Positions 24,990-39,700 of a stretch of DNA of 64,000 nt are shown here, piece after piece. The notes under the pieces are model-generated. The model saw nothing but the letters and a program-made list of their open reading frames with translations. It ran no database searches and was not told where the DNA came from. Numbering within the stretch: the stretch's first letter is position 1; each line of letters starts with the position of its first letter. Position numbers and translations under genes: made by a program. This stretch comes from Gordius sp. MW1 (Eukaryota > Nematomorpha > Gordioida > Gordea > Gordiidae): the NCBI GenBank assembly GCA_964036665.1, contig OZ038527.1:13051835-13115834 (forward strand), in the 5' to 3' direction.

Positions 24990-27900
24990 TTTTCAGTTGA
25001 ACAAAAAAGTTGAAAAAATTTTGAGGTCCCAAAAAAAATTTCTTTCATATTCTTTCGAAAGGGGGCTGAAAAAATCTTTAAAAGTTCGTAAATATTCTTA
25101 GAATTATATCCTTGTTAGGATCTCTATAAGAATTTTTTCACGTGGGGAAGTTTTAGATTGAGAGAAATTAAAATTTTCGTGTTGCGTTTAGATTGTTTCA
25201 ATATCGCTTTTTAAGCGTGTCTCTAGTTTTTGTGAAACAAGCTCTATGCGATCGTGATTTAAAGTTAATAATTTTTGATGAGTCTTCAAAAAAAAATTTT
25301 TTCAAGGAATTCACCTCTGATATCGAAAATTTTCATGGGGGGTATATGGTCAAATAAAAAAGTTGAAAAAATTTTGAGGTCGAAAAAAATATTTTTTTTC
25401 ATATTCTTTTGGAAGGGGGCTGAAAAAATCTTTAAAAGTTCGTAAATATTCTTAGAATTATGTCCTTGTTAGGATCTCGATAAGAATTTTTGCACGGGGG
25501 GAAGTTTTAGATTGAGAAAAATTAAAATTTTCGTGTTGCGTTTAGATTGTTTCATTATCGCTTTTTAAGCGTGTCTCTAGTTTTTGTGAAACAAGCTCTA
25601 TGCGATCGTGATTTAAAGTTAATAATTTTTGATGAATGATCAAAAAAAAATTTTTTCACGGAATTCACCTCTGATATCGAAAATTTTCATGAGTGGTATA
25701 TGGTTGAACAAAAAAGTTGAAACAATTTTGAGGTCAAGGAAAAAATTTTTTTTCATATTCTTTCGAAAGGGGGCTGAAAAAATCTTTAAAAGTTCGTAAA
25801 TATTCTTAGAATTATATCCTTGTTAGGATCTCGATAAGAATTTTTTCACGGGGGTTTTAGATTGAGAGAAATTAAAATTTTCGTGTTGCGTTTAGATTGT
25901 TTCAATATCGCTTTTTAAGCGTGTCTCTAGTTTTTGTGAAACAAGCTCTATGCGATCGGTATTTAAAGTTAATAGTTTTTGATGAGTCTTCAAAAAAAAA
26001 TTTTTTTAAGGAATTCACATCTGATATCGAAAATTTTCATGGGGGGTATATGGTCAAATAAAAAAGTTGAAAAAATTTTTAGGTCGAAAAAAATATTTTT
26101 TTTCATATTCTTTTGAAAGGGGGCTGAAAAAAATCTTTAAAATTTAGTAAATATTCTTAGCATTATGTCCTTGTTAGGATCTCGATAAGAATTTTTTCAC
26201 GTGGGGAAGTTTTAGATTGAGAGAAATTAAAATTTTCGTGTTGCGTTTAGATTGTTTCAATATCGCTTTTTAAGCGTGTCTCTAGTTTTTGTGAAACAAG
26301 CTCTATGCGATCGTGATTTAAAGTCAATAGTTTTTGATGAGTCTTCAAAAAAAAATTTTTTCAAGTAATTCACCTCTGATATCGAAAATTTTCATGGGGG
26401 GTATATGGTCAAATAAAAAAGTTGAAAAAATTTTGAGGTCGAAAAAAATATTTTTTTTCATATTCTCTTGAAAGGGGGCTGAAAAAATCTTTAAAAGTTC
26501 GTAAATATTCTTAGAATTATATCCTTGTTAGGATCTCGATAAGAATTTTGGCACGGGGGGAAGTTTTAGATTGAGAGAAATTAAAATTTTCGAGTTGCGT
26601 TTAGATTGTTTCAATATCGCTTTTTAAGCGTGTCTCTAGTTTTTGTGAAACAAGCTCTATGCGATCGTGATTTAAAGTTAATAATTTTTGATGAATGATC
26701 AAAAAAATTTTTTTTCACGGAATTCACCTCTGATATCGAAAATTTTTAGTTGAACAAAAAAGTTGAAAAAATTTTGAGATCCCAAAAAAAATTTCTTTCA
26801 TATTCTCTTGAAAGGGGGCTGAAAAAATCTATAAAAGTTCGTAAATATTCTTAGAATTATATCCTTGTTAGGATCTCGATAAGAATTTTGGCACGGGGGG
26901 AAGTTTTAGATTGAGAGAAATTAAAATTTTCGAGTTGCGTTTAGATTGTTTCAATATCGCTTTTTAAGCGTGTCTCTAGTTTTTGTGAAACAAGCTCTAT
27001 GCGATCGTGATTTAAAGTTAATAATTTTTGATGAATGATCAAAAAAAAATTTTTTCACGGAATTCACCTCTGATATCGAAAATTTTCATGAGTGGTATAT
27101 GGTTGAACAAAAAAGTTGAAAAAATTTTGAGGTCAAAATAAAATTTTTTTTTCATATTCTCTTGAAAGCTGGCTGAAAAAATCTTTAAAAGTTCGTAAAT
27201 ATTCTTAGAATTATATCCTTGTTAGAATCTCGATAAGAATTTTTGCACGGGGGGAAGTTTTAGATTGAGAGAAATTAAAATTTTCGTGTTGCGTTTAGAT
27301 TGCTTCAAAATCGCTTTTTAAGCGTGTCTCTAGTTTTTGTGAAACAAGCTCTATGCGATCGTGATTTAAAGTTAATAATTCTTGATGAATGATCAAAAAA
27401 AAAATTTTTCACGGAATTCACCTCTGATATCGAAAATTTTCATAAGTGGTATATGGTTGAACAAAAAAGTTGAAAAAATTTTGAGGTCGAAAAAAATATT
27501 TTTTTTCATATTCTTTTGAAAGGGGGCTGAAAAAATCTTTGAAAGTTAGTAAATATTCTTAGCATTATGTCCTTGTTAGGTCTCGATAAGAATTTTTTCA
27601 CGGGGGGAAGTTTTAGATTGAGAGAAATTAAAATTTTCGTGTTGCGTTTAGATTGTTTCAATATCGCTTTTTAAGCGTGTCTCCAGTTTTTGTGAAACAA
27701 GCTCTATGCGATCGTTATTTAAAGTTAATAATTTTTGATGAATCTTCAAAAAAAATTTTTTTCAAGGAATTCACCTCTGATATCGAAAATTTTCATGAGG
27801 GGTATATGGTCAAATAAAAAAGTTGAAAAAATTTTGAGGTCGAAAAAAATATTTTTTTTCATATTCTTTTGCAAGGAGGCTGAAAAAATCTTTAAAAGTT

Positions 27901-29207
27901 CGTAAATATTCTTAGAATTATATCCTTGTTAGGATCTCTATAAGAATTTTTGCACGGGTGGAAGTTTTAGATTGAGAGAAATTAAAATTTTCGTGTTGCG
28001 TTTAGATTGTTTTGTTTCAATATCGCTTTTTAAGCGTGTCTCTAGTTTTTGTGATACAAGCTCTATGCGATCGTGATTTAAAGTTAATAATTCTTGATGA
28101 ATGATCAAAAAAAAATTTTTCACGGAATTCACCTCTGATATCGAAAATTTTTATGAGTGGGATATGGTTGAACAAAAAAGTTGAAAAAATTTTGAGGTCG
28201 AAAAAAATATTTTTTTTCATATTCTTTTGAAAGGGGGCTGAAAAAATCTTTGAAAATTAGTAAATATTCTTAGCATTATGTCCTTGTTAGGATCTCGATA
28301 AGAATTTTTTCACGGGGGGAAGTTTTAGATTGAGAGAAATTAAAATTTTCGTGTTGCGTTTAGATTGTTTCAATATCGCTTTTTAAGCGTGTCTCCAGTT
28401 TTGGTGAAACAAGCTCTATGCGATCGTTATTTAAAGTTAATAATTTTTGATGAATCTTCAAAAAAAAATTTTTTCAAGGAATTCACCTCTGATATCGAAA
28501 ATTTTCATGAGGGGTATATGGTCAAATAAAAAGTTGAAAAAATTTTGATGTCGAAAAAATATTTTTTTTCATATTCTTTTGAAAGGGGGCTGAAAAAATC
28601 TTTAAAAGTTCGTAAATATTCTTAGAATTATATCCTTGTTAGGATCTCGATAAGAATTTTTGCACGGGGGGAAGTTTTAGATTGAGAGAAATTAAAATTT
28701 TCGTGTTGCGTTTAGATTGTTTCAATATCGCTTTTTAAGCGTGTCTCTAGTTTTTGTGAAACAAGCTCTATGCGATCGTGATTTAAAGTTAATAATTTTT
28801 GATGAATGATCAAAAAATAATTTTTTCACGGAATTCACCTCTGATATCGAAACTTTTCATGAGTGGTATATGGTTGAACAAAAAAGTTGAAACAATTTTG
28901 AGGTCAAAAAAAAAAATTTTTTTCATATTCTTTCGAAAGGGGGCTGAAAAAATCTTTAAAAGTTTGTAAATATTCTTAGAATTATATCCTTGTTAGGATC
29001 TCGATAAGAATTTTTTCACGGGGGGAAGTTTTAGATTGAGAGAAATTAAAATTTTCGTGTTGCGTTTAGATTGTTTCAATATCGCTTTTTAAGCGTGTCT
29101 CCAGTTTTTGTGAAACAAGCTCTATGCGATCGTGATTTAAAGTTAATAATTTTTGATGAATGATCAAAAAAAATTTTTTTCACGGAATTCACCTCTGATA
29201 TCGAAAA
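24990..29207 (+). repeat. Higher-order repeat, 12 monomers (4218 bp), first copy
   Basis: It is bounded by marker monomers at 24990 and 29208. It carries a distinctive monomer with GTGATACAAG at about 28050, shared with 32270, 41747 and 52967, and a longer ATTGTTTTGTTTCAAT spacer. The second marker shows the same 4218-bp step (26743 to 30961), so two adjacent 12-mer copies exist. Confidence 0.75.
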
Positions 29208-32200
29208 TTTTCAGTTGAACAAAAAAGTTGAAAAAATTTTGAGGTCCCAAAAAAAATTTCTTTCATATTCTTTCGAAAGGGGGCTGAAAAAATCTTTAAA
29301 AGTTCGTAAATATTCTTAGAATTATATCCTTGTTAGGATCTCTATAAGAATTTTTTCACGTGGGGAAGTTTTAGATTGAGAGAAATTAAAATTTTCGTGT
29401 TGCGTTTAGATTGTTTCAATATCGCTTTTTAAGCGTGTCTCTAGTTTTTGTGAAACAAGCTCTATGCGATCGTGATTTAAAGTTAATAATTTTTGATGAG
29501 TCTTCAAAAAAAAATTTTTTCAAGGAATTCACCTCTGATATCGAAAATTTTCATGGGGGGTATATGGTCAAATAAAAAAGTTGAAAAAATTTTGAGGTCG
29601 AAAAAAATATTTTTTTTCATATTCTTTTGGAAGGGGGCTGAAAAAATCTTTAAAAGTTCGTAAATATTCTTAGAATTATGTCCTTGTTAGGATCTCGATA
29701 AGAATTTTTGCACGGGGGGAAGTTTTAGATTGAGAAAAATTAAAATTTTCGTGTTGCGTTTAGATTGTTTCATTATCGCTTTTTAAGCGTGTCTCTAGTT
29801 TTTGTGAAACAAGCTCTATGCGATCGTGATTTAAAGTTAATAATTTTTGATGAATGATCAAAAAAAATTTTTTTCACGGAATTCACCTCTGATATCGAAA
29901 ATTTTCATGAGTGGTATATGGTTGAACAAAAAAGTTGAAACAATTTTGAGGTCAAGGAAAAAATTTTTTTTCATATTCTTTCGAAAGGGGGCTGAAAAAA
30001 TCTTTAAAAGTTCGTAAATATTCTTAGAATTATATCCTTGTTAGGATCTCGATAAGAATTTTTTCACGGGGGTTTTAGATTGAGAGAAATTAAAATTTTC
30101 GTGTTGCGTTTAGATTGTTTCAATATCGCTTTTTAAGCGTGTCTCTAGTTTTTGTGAAACAAGCTCTATGCGATCGGTATTTAAAGTTAATAGTTTTTGA
30201 TGAGTCTTCAAAAAAAAATTTTTTTAAGGAATTCACATCTGATATCGAAAATTTTCATGGGGGGTATATGGTCAAATAAAAAAGTTGAAAAAATTTTTAG
30301 GTCGAAAAAAATATTTTTTTTCATATTCTTTTGAAAGGGGGCTGAAAAAAATCTTTAAAATTTAGTAAATATTCTTAGCATTATGTCCTTGTTAGGATCT
30401 CGATAAGAATTTTTTCACGTGGGGAAGTTTTAGATTGAGAGAAATTAAAATTTTCGTGTTGCGTTTAGATTGTTTCAATATCGCTTTTTAAGCGTGTCTC
30501 TAGTTTTTGTGAAACAAGCTCTATGCGATCGTGATTTAAAGTCAATAGTTTTTGATGAGTCTTCAAAAAAAAATTTTTTCAAGTAATTCACCTCTGATAT
30601 CGAAAATTTTCATGGGGGGTATATGGTCAAATAAAAAAGTTGAAAAAATTTTGAGGTCGAAAAAAATATTTTTTTTCATATTCTCTTGAAAGGGGGCTGA
30701 AAAAATCTTTAAAAGTTCGTAAATATTCTTAGAATTATATCCTTGTTAGGATCTCGATAAGAATTTTGGCACGGGGGGAAGTTTTAGATTGAGAGAAATT
30801 AAAATTTTCGAGTTGCGTTTAGATTGTTTCAATATCGCTTTTTAAGCGTGTCTCTAGTTTTTGTGAAACAAGCTCTATGCGATCGTGATTTAAAGTTAAT
30901 AATTTTTGATGAATGATCAAAAAAATTTTTTTTCACGGAATTCACCTCTGATATCGAAAATTTTTAGTTGAACAAAAAAGTTGAAAAAATTTTGAGATCC
31001 CAAAAAAAATTTCTTTCATATTCTCTTGAAAGGGGGCTGAAAAAATCTATAAAAGTTCGTAAATATTCTTAGAATTATATCCTTGTTAGGATCTCGATAA
31101 GAATTTTGGCACGGGGGGAAGTTTTAGATTGAGAGAAATTAAAATTTTCGAGTTGCGTTTAGATTGTTTCAATATCGCTTTTTAAGCGTGTCTCTAGTTT
31201 TTGTGAAACAAGCTCTATGCGATCGTGATTTAAAGTTAATAATTTTTGATGAATGATCAAAAAAAAATTTTTTCACGGAATTCACCTCTGATATCGAAAA
31301 TTTTCATGAGTGGTATATGGTTGAACAAAAAAGTTGAAAAAATTTTGAGGTCAAAATAAAATTTTTTTTTCATATTCTCTTGAAAGCTGGCTGAAAAAAT
31401 CTTTAAAAGTTCGTAAATATTCTTAGAATTATATCCTTGTTAGAATCTCGATAAGAATTTTTGCACGGGGGGAAGTTTTAGATTGAGAGAAATTAAAATT
31501 TTCGTGTTGCGTTTAGATTGCTTCAAAATCGCTTTTTAAGCGTGTCTCTAGTTTTTGTGAAACAAGCTCTATGCGATCGTGATTTAAAGTTAATAATTCT
31601 TGATGAATGATCAAAAAAAAAATTTTTCACGGAATTCACCTCTGATATCGAAAATTTTCATAAGTGGTATATGGTTGAACAAAAAAGTTGAAAAAATTTT
31701 GAGGTCGAAAAAAATATTTTTTTTCATATTCTTTTGAAAGGGGGCTGAAAAAATCTTTGAAAGTTAGTAAATATTCTTAGCATTATGTCCTTGTTAGGTC
31801 TCGATAAGAATTTTTTCACGGGGGGAAGTTTTAGATTGAGAGAAATTAAAATTTTCGTGTTGCGTTTAGATTGTTTCAATATCGCTTTTTAAGCGTGTCT
31901 CCAGTTTTTGTGAAACAAGCTCTATGCGATCGTTATTTAAAGTTAATAATTTTTGATGAATCTTCAAAAAAAATTTTTTTCAAGGAATTCACCTCTGATA
32001 TCGAAAATTTTCATGAGGGGTATATGGTCAAATAAAAAAGTTGAAAAAATTTTGAGGTCGAAAAAAATATTTTTTTTCATATTCTTTTGCAAGGAGGCTG
32101 AAAAAATCTTTAAAAGTTCGTAAATATTCTTAGAATTATATCCTTGTTAGGATCTCTATAAGAATTTTTGCACGGGTGGAAGTTTTAGATTGAGAGAAAT

Positions 32201-33425
32201 TAAAATTTTCGTGTTGCGTTTAGATTGTTTTGTTTCAATATCGCTTTTTAAGCGTGTCTCTAGTTTTTGTGATACAAGCTCTATGCGATCGTGATTTAAA
32301 GTTAATAATTCTTGATGAATGATCAAAAAAAAATTTTTCACGGAATTCACCTCTGATATCGAAAATTTTTATGAGTGGGATATGGTTGAACAAAAAAGTT
32401 GAAAAAATTTTGAGGTCGAAAAAAATATTTTTTTTCATATTCTTTTGAAAGGGGGCTGAAAAAATCTTTGAAAATTAGTAAATATTCTTAGCATTATGTC
32501 CTTGTTAGGATCTCGATAAGAATTTTTTCACGGGGGGAAGTTTTAGATTGAGAGAAATTAAAATTTTCGTGTTGCGTTTAGATTGTTTCAATATCGCTTT
32601 TTAAGCGTGTCTCCAGTTTTGGTGAAACAAGCTCTATGCGATCGTTATTTAAAGTTAATAATTTTTGATGAATCTTCAAAAAAAAATTTTTTCAAGGAAT
32701 TCACCTCTGATATCGAAAATTTTCATGAGGGGTATATGGTCAAATAAAAAGTTGAAAAAATTTTGATGTCGAAAAAATATTTTTTTTCATATTCTTTTGA
32801 AAGGGGGCTGAAAAAATCTTTAAAAGTTCGTAAATATTCTTAGAATTATATCCTTGTTAGGATCTCGATAAGAATTTTTGCACGGGGGGAAGTTTTAGAT
32901 TGAGAGAAATTAAAATTTTCGTGTTGCGTTTAGATTGTTTCAATATCGCTTTTTAAGCGTGTCTCTAGTTTTTGTGAAACAAGCTCTATGCGATCGTGAT
33001 TTAAAGTTAATAATTTTTGATGAATGATCAAAAAATAATTTTTTCACGGAATTCACCTCTGATATCGAAACTTTTCATGAGTGGTATATGGTTGAACAAA
33101 AAAGTTGAAACAATTTTGAGGTCAAAAAAAAAAATTTTTTTCATATTCTTTCGAAAGGGGGCTGAAAAAATCTTTAAAAGTTTGTAAATATTCTTAGAAT
33201 TATATCCTTGTTAGGATCTCGATAAGAATTTTTTCACGGGGGGAAGTTTTAGATTGAGAGAAATTAAAATTTTCGTGTTGCGTTTAGATTGTTTCAATAT
33301 CGCTTTTTAAGCGTGTCTCTTGTTTTTGTGAAACAAGTATGCGATCGTGATTTAAAGTTAATAGTTTTTGATGAGTCTTCAAAAAAAATTTTTTCAAGTA
33401 ATTCACCTCTGATATCGAAAATTTT
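29208..33425 (+). repeat. Higher-order repeat, 12 monomers (4218 bp), second copy
   Basis: All variants of the preceding 12-mer recur at +4218: second marker 26743/30961, TTCAAAATCGC about 27305/31523, GTGATACAAG about 28050/32270, TTTTGATGTCG about 28544/32762. The final monomer departs from the first copy: it has CTCTTG and CAAGTATG at about 33317-33340 where the first copy has CTCCAG and CAAGCTCTATG at about 29100. The right edge is therefore approximate. Confidence 0.7.
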
Positions 33426-33775
33426 CATGGGGGGTATATGGTCAAATAAAAAAGTTGAAAACATTTTGAGGTCGAAAAAAATATTTTTTTTCATATTCTC
33501 TTGAAAGGGGGCTGAAAAAATCTTTAAAAGTTCGTAAATATTCTTAGAATTATATCCTTGTTAGGATCTCGATAAGAATTTTGGCACGGGGGGAAGTTTT
33601 AGATTGAGAGAAATTAAAATTTTCGAGTTGCGTTTAGATTGTTTCAATATCGCTTTTTAAGCGTGTCTCTAGTTTTTGTGAAACAAGCTCTATGCGATCG
33701 TGATTTAAAGTTAATAATTTTTGATGAATGATCAAAAAAATTTTTTTTCACGGAATTCACCTCTGATATCGAAAA

Positions 33776-36700
33776 TTTTTAGTTGAACAAAAAAGTTGAA
33801 AAAATTTTGAGATCCCAAAAAAAATTTCTTTCATATTCTCTTGAAAGGGGGCTGAAAAAATCTATAAAAGTTCGTAAATATTCTTAGAATTATATCCTTG
33901 TTAGGATCTCGATAAGAATTTTGGCACGGGGGGAAGTTTTAGATTGAGAGAAATTAAAATTTTCGAGTTGCGTTTAGATTGTTTCAATATCGCTTTTTAA
34001 GCGTGTCTCTAGTTTTTGTGAAACAAGCTCTATGCGATCGTGATTTAAAGTTAATAATTTTTGATGAATGATCAAAAAAAAATTTTTTCACGGAATTCAC
34101 CTCTGATATCGAAAATTTTCATGAGTGGTATATGGTTGAACAAAAAAGTTGAGAAAATTTTGAGGTCAAAATAAAATTTTTTTTTCATATTCTCTTGAAA
34201 GCTGGCTGAAAAAATCTTTAAAAGTTCGTAAATATTCTTAGAATTATATCCTTGTTAGAATCTCGATAAGAATTTTTGCACGGGGGGAAGTTTTAGATTG
34301 AGAGAAATTAAAATTTTCGTGTTGCGTTTAGATTGCTTCAAAATCGCTTTTTAAGCGTGTCTCTAGTTTTTGTGAAACAAGCTCTATGCGATCGTGATTT
34401 AAAGTTAATAATTCTTGATGAATGATCAAAAAAAAAATTTTTCACGGAATTCACCTCTGATATCGAAAATTTTCATAAGTGGTATATGGTTGAACAAAAA
34501 AGTTGAAAAAATTTTGAGGTCGAAAAAAATATTTTTTTTCATATTCTTTTGAAAGGGGGCTGAAAAAATCTTTGAAAGTTAGTAAATATTCTTAGCATTA
34601 TGTCCTTGTTAGGTCTCGATAAGAATTTTTTCACGGGGGGAAGTTTTAGATTGAGAGAAATTAAAATTTTCGTGTTGCGTTTAGATTGTTTCAATATCGC
34701 TTTTTAAGCGTGTCTCCAGTTTTGGTGAAACAAGCTCTATGCGATCGTTATTTAAAGTTAATAATTTTTGATGAATCTTCAAAAAAGAATTTTTTCAAGG
34801 AATTCACCTCTGATATCGAAAATTTTCATGAGGGGTATATGGTCAAATAAAAAGTTGAAAAAATTTTGATGTCGAAAAAATATTTTTTTTCATATTCTTT
34901 TGAAAGGGGGCTGAAAAAATCTTTAAAAGTTCGTAAATATTCTTAGAATTATATCCTTGTTAGGATCTCGATAAGAATTTTTGCACGGGGGGAAGTTTTA
35001 GATTGAGAGAAATTAAAATTTTCGTGTTGCGTTTAGATTGTTTCAATATCGCTTTTTAAGCGTGTCTCTAGTTTTTGTGAAACAAGCTCTATGCGATCGT
35101 GATTTAAAGTTAATAATTTTTGATGAATGATCAAAAAATAATTTTTTCACGGAATTCACCTCTGATATCGAAACTTTTCATGAGTGGTATATGGTTGAAC
35201 AAAAAAGTTGAAACAATTTTGAGGTCAAAAAAAAAAATTTTTTTCATATTCTTTCGAAAGGGGGCTGAAAAAATCTTTAAAAGTTTGTAAATATTCTTAG
35301 AATTATATCCTTGTTAGGATCTCGATAAGAATTTTTTCACGGGGGGAAGTTTTAGATTGAGAGAAATTAAAATTTTCGTGTTGCGTTTAGATTGTTTCAA
35401 TATCGCTTTTTAAGCGTGTCTCTTGTTTTTGTGAAACAAGTATGCGATCGTGATTTAAAGTTAATAGTTTTTGATGAGTCTTCAAAAAAATTTTTTTCAA
35501 GTAATTCACCTCTGATATCGAAAATTTTCATGGGGGGTATATGGTCAAATAAAAAAGTTGAAAAAATTTTGAGGTCGAAAAAAATATTTTTTTTCATATT
35601 CTCTTGAAAGGGGGCTGAAAAAATCTTTAAAAGTTCGTAAATATTCTTAGAATTATATCCTTGTTAGGATCTCGATAAGAATTTTTTCACGGGGGGAAGT
35701 TTTAGATTGAGAGAAATTAAAATTTTCGTGTTGCGTTTAGATTGTTTCAATATCGCTTTTTAAGCGTGTCTCTTGTTTTTGTGAAACAAGTATGCGATCG
35801 TGATTTAAAGTTAATAGTTTTTGATGAGTCTTCAAAAAAATTTTTTTCAAGTAATTCACCTCTGATATCGAAAATTTTCATGGGGGGTATATGGTCAAAT
35901 AAAAAAGTTGAAAAAATTTTGAGGTCGAAAAAAATATTTTTTTTCATATTCTCTTGAAAGGGGGCTGAAAAAATCTTTAAAAGTTCGTAAATATTCTTAG
36001 AATTATATCCTTGTTAGGATCTCGATAAGAATTTTGGCACGGGGGGAAGTTTTAGATTGAGAGAAATTAAAATTTTCGAGTTGCGTTTAGATTGTTTCAA
36101 TATCGCTTTTTAAGCGTGTCTCTAGTTTTTGTGAAACAAGCTCTATGCGATCGTGATTTAAAGTTAATAATTTTTGATGAATGATCAAAAAAAATTTTTT
36201 TCACGGAATTCACCTCTGATATCGAAAATTTTTAGTTGAACAAAAAAGTTGAAAAAATTTTGAGATCCCAAAAAAAATTTCTTTCATATTCTCTTGAAAG
36301 GGGGCTGAAAAAATCTATAAAAGTTCGTAAATATTCTTAGAATTATATCCTTGTTAGGATCTCGATAAGAATTTTGGCACGGGGGGAAGTTTTAGATTGA
36401 GAGAAATTAAAATTTTCGAGTTGCGTTTAGATTGTTTCAATATCGCTTTTTAAGCGTGTCTCTAGTTTTTGTGAAACAAGCTCTATGCGATCGTGATTTA
36501 AAGTTAATAATTTTTGATGAATGATCAAAAAAAAATTTTTTCACGGAATTCACCTCTGATATCGAAAATTTTCATGAGTGGTATATGGTTGAACAAAAAA
36601 GTTGAAAAAATTTTGAGGTCAAAATAAAATTTTTTTTTCATATTCTCTTGAAAGCTGGCTGAAAAAATCTTTAAAAGTTCGTAAATATTCTTAGAATTAT

Positions 36701-39700
36701 ATCCTTGTTAGAATCTCGATAAGAATTTTTGCACGGGGGGAAGTTTTAGATTGAGAGAAATTAAAATTTTCGTGTTGCGTTTAGATTGCTTCAAAATCGC
36801 TTTTTAAGCGTGTCTCTAGTTTTTGTGAAACAAGCTCTATGCGATCGTGATTTAAAGTTAATAATTCTTGATGAATGATCAAAAAAAAAATTTTTCACGG
36901 AATTCACCTCTGATATCGAAAATTTTCATAAGTGGTATATGGTTGAACAAAAAAGTTGAAAAAATTTTGAGGTCGAAAAAAATATTTTTTTTCATATTCT
37001 TTTGAAAGGGGGCTGAAAAAATCTTTGAAAGTTAGTAAATATTCTTAGCATTATGTCCTTGTTAGGTCTCGATAAGAATTTTTTCACGGGGGGAAGTTTT
37101 AGATTGAGAGAAATTAAAATTTTCGTGTTGCGTTTAGATTGTTTCAATATCGCTTTTTAAGCGTGTCTCCAGTTTTGGTGAAACAAGCTCTATGCGATCG
37201 TTATTTAAAGTTAATAATTTTTGATGAATCTTCAAAAAAGAATTTTTTCAAGGAATTCACCTCTGATATCGAAAATTTTCATGAGGGGTATATGGTCAAA
37301 TAAAAAGTTGAAAAAATTTTGATGTCGAAAAAATATTTTTTTTCATATTCTTTTGAAAGGGGGCTGAAAAAATCTTTAAAAGTTCGTAAATATTCTTAGA
37401 ATTATATCCTTGTTAGGATCTCGATAAGAATTTTTGCACGGGGGGAAGTTTTAGATTGAGAGAAATTAAAATTTTCGTGTTGCGTTTAGATTGTTTCAAT
37501 ATCGCTTTTTAAGCGTGTCTCTAGTTTTTGTGAAACAAGCTCTATGCGATCGTGATTTAAAGTTAATAATTTTTGATGAATGATCAAAAAATAATTTTTT
37601 CACGGAATTCACCTCTGATATCGAAACTTTTCATGAGTGGTATATGGTTGAACAAAAAAGTTGAAACAATTTTGAGGTCAAAAAAAAAAATTTTTTTCAT
37701 ATTCTTTCGAAAGGGGGCTGAAAAAATCTTTAAAAGTTTGTAAATATTCTTAGAATTATATCCTTGTTAGGATCTCGATAAGAATTTTTTCACGGGGGGA
37801 AGTTTTAGATTGAGAGAAATTAAAATTTTCGTGTTGCGTTTAGATTGTTTCAATATCGCTTTTTAAGCGTGTCTCTTGTTTTTGTGAAACAAGTATGCGA
37901 TCGTGATTTAAAGTTAATAGTTTTTGATGAGTCTTCAAAAAAATTTTTTTCAAGTAATTCACCTCTGATATCGAAAATTTTCATGGGGGGTATATGGTCA
38001 AATAAAAAAGTTGAAAAAATTTTGAGGTCGAAAAAAATATTTTTTTTCATATTCTCTTGAAAGGGGGCTGAAAAAATCTTTAAAAGTTCGTAAATATTCT
38101 TAGAATTATATCCTTGTTAGGATCTCGATAAGAATTTTGGCACGGGGGGAAGTTTTAGATTGAGAGAAATTAAAATTTTCGAGTTGCGTTTAGATTGTTT
38201 CAATATCGCTTTTTAAGCGTGTCTCTAGTTTTTGTGAAACAAGCTCTATGCGATCGTGATTTAAAGTTAATAATTTTTGATGAATGATCAAAAAAAATTT
38301 TTTTCACGGAATTCACCTCTGATATCGAAAATTTTTAGTTGAACAAAAAAGTTGAAAAAATTTTGAGATCCCAAAAAAAATTTCTTTCATATTCTCTTGA
38401 AAGGGGGCTGAAAAAATCTATAAAAGTTCGTAAATATTCTTAGAATTATATCCTTGTTAGGATCTCGATAAGAATTTTGGCACGGGGGGAAGTTTTAGAT
38501 TGAGAGAAATTAAAATTTTCGAGTTGCGTTTAGATTGTTTCAATATCGCTTTTTAAGCGTGTCTCTAGTTTTTGTGAAACAAGCTCTATGCGATCGTGAT
38601 TTAAAGTTAATAATTTTTGATGAATGATCAAAAAAAAATTTTTTCACGGAATTCACCTCTGATATCGAAAATTTTCATGAGTGGTATATGGTTGAACAAA
38701 AAAGTTGAAAAAATTTTGAGGTCAAAATAAAATTTTTTTTTCATATTCTCTTGAAAGCTGGCTGAAAAAATCTTTAAAAGTTCGTAAATATTCTTAGAAT
38801 TATATCCTTGTTAGAATCTCGATAAGAATTTTTGCACGGGGGGAAGTTTTAGATTGAGAGAAATTAAAATTTTCGTGTTGCGTTTAGATTGCTTCAAAAT
38901 CGCTTTTTAAGCGTGTCTCTAGTTTTTGTGAAACAAGCTCTATGCGATCGTGATTTAAAGTTAATAATTCTTGATGAATGATCAAAAAAAAAATTTTTCA
39001 CGGAATTCACCTCTGATATCGAAAATTTTCATAAGTGGTATATGGTTGAACAAAAAAGTTGAAAAAATTTTGAGGTCGAAAAAAATATTTTTTTTCATAT
39101 TCTTTTGAAAGGGGGCTGAAAAAATCTTTGAAAGTTAGTAAATATTCTTAGCATTATGTCCTTGTTAGGTCTCGATAAGAATTTTTTCACGGGGGGAAGT
39201 TTTAGATTGAGAGAAATTAAAATTTTCGTGTTGCGTTTAGATTGTTTCAATATCGCTTTTTAAGCGTGTCTCTTGTTTTTGTGAAACAAGTATGCGATCG
39301 TGATTTAAAGTTAATAGTTTTTGATGAGTCTTCAAAAAAGAATTTTTTCAAGGAATTCACCTCTGATATCGAAAATTTTCATGAGGGGTATATGGTCAAA
39401 TAAAAAGTTGAAAAAATTTTGATGTCGAAAAAATATTTTTTTTCATATTCTTTTGAAAGGGGGCTGAAAAAATCTTTAAAAGTTCGTAAATATTCTTAGA
39501 ATTATATCCTTGTTAGGATCTCGATAAGAATTTTTGCACGGGGGGAAGTTTTAGATTGAGAGAAATTAAAATTTTCGTGTTGCGTTTAGATTGTTTCAAT
39601 ATCGCTTTTTAAGCGTGTCTCTAGTTTTTGTGAAACAAGCTCTATGCGATCGTGATTTAAAGTTAATAATTTTTGATGAATGATCAAAAAATAATTTTTT

